Positions 4,776 to 5,077 of a stretch of DNA of 5,077 nt are shown here, one piece after another. The DNA comes from Candidatus Aegiribacteria sp. (GTDB lineage Bacteria; Fermentibacterota; Fermentibacteria; Fermentibacterales; JCC-6): contig DAOWJX010000155.1 of assembly GCA_030640155.1 (NCBI GenBank), forward strand, positions 1-5,077, read 5' to 3'. Made by a program: the position numbers and the translations under genes. Under the pieces are notes generated by a model. The model saw nothing but the letters and a program-made list of their open reading frames with translations. It did no database searches and was not told the DNA's origin. Positions within the stretch are counted from its first letter, which is position 1, and each line of letters begins with the position of its first letter.

Positions 4776-5077
4776 TCAAATACCTGTATACTCCAGCAGG
4801 TATAAACTGGCTGCATAAGCCGGCATGTCCAAATAATCCAGATTCAGTTCAGGGTAACTCCTGCTGCTCGTATCACATTCAAAGCCTGCTATGTATTCTA
4901 TCGAATAATTAATCATATATCGATTTGGGAAGTAAATATAGTTTTCCATTTCTTCTTCAAATGGACTACTCGAATCGTTCACTACCAATAATAGCACATC
5001 CTCCGATTCAGTCTCTTCAAGAGCAATGAAATTGTGATCAACATTCCAGGTAGCGTGCTGCCAGCCGGTTGTGTATA
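4776..5077 (-). CDS. Hypothetical protein, C-terminal part only (runs off the right edge)
   Basis: An open frame of at least 99 codons reaches the window edge without a stop, so the 5' end is missing. The GTG at 4995-4997 is probably internal: the frame continues upstream with ordinary-looking sequence (GWQHATWNVDHNFIALEE). The visible part is rich in acidic and aromatic residues, especially Tyr (NYIYFPNRYMINYSIEYIAG). It has one Cys, no membrane segment and no motif I recognise. The Tyr-, Asn- and Asp-rich strand-like character would suit a secreted or surface beta-protein, but this is only an impression. It ends in TGA, more than 500 bp before the ferredoxin operon and on the far side of the tRNA, so it is not part of that unit. 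Confidence 0.6.
   Translation of the reverse strand, partial: YTTGWQHATWNVDHNFIALEETESEDVLLLVVNDSSSPFEEEMENYIYFPNRYMINYSIEYIAGFECDTSSRSYPELNLDYLDMPAYAASLYLLEYTGI

Noticed and set aside
1..5077. CRISPR array or transposon ends
   Set aside because: No regularly spaced repeats, no terminal inverted repeats around a gene, and no transposase or integrase sequence were seen.

Overview
The window looks like a piece of chromosome from an uncultured, probably anaerobic, Gram-negative (two-membrane) bacterium. Signs for this are lipoprotein and Sec signal peptides, a predicted outer-membrane beta-barrel, many 2[4Fe-4S] ferredoxin domains, mid-range GC, and free use of GTG and TTG start codons. The species cannot be named from the sequence. 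An FCB-type candidate phylum is a guess only.

Layout. All protein genes lie on the minus strand, so transcription runs from high to low coordinates. A good sigma-70-type promoter (4259-4287) starts a compact run of five genes with overlapping ends: a lipoprotein with an Ig/FN3-like domain split by a ferredoxin plus a second Cys-rich module (3400-4221); a smaller secreted paralogue of it (2909-3403); an exported minimal 2[4Fe-4S] ferredoxin (2676-2912); a ferredoxin-like lipoprotein lacking one cluster ligand (2444-2692); and a predicted outer-membrane beta-barrel (1248-2444). After a 78-bp gap holding a strong stem-loop (1192-1226) comes a six-helix DsbD/CcdA/UreH-like membrane protein with a Cys-rich C-terminal domain (39-1169). 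Upstream of the promoter lies a plus-strand tRNA-Ser(CGA) (4391-4482), a terminator-like hairpin, and a displaced 20-bp copy of the tRNA 3' end (4600-4619). The right edge holds the C-terminal end of an unrecognised minus-strand gene (4776-5077).

How the genes may work together (inference). Four consecutive ferredoxin-type proteins, all with Sec or lipoprotein export signals and no twin-arginine motif, are translationally coupled to a beta-barrel and followed by a thiol-relay-like inner-membrane protein. This resembles the logic of porin-cytochrome electron conduits, but with iron-sulfur ferredoxin modules (up to ten clusters by motif count) in place of haems. It could be an envelope electron-transfer or metal/sulfur-handling system. 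I do not recognise it as a described system, and cluster content, location and function are all untested.
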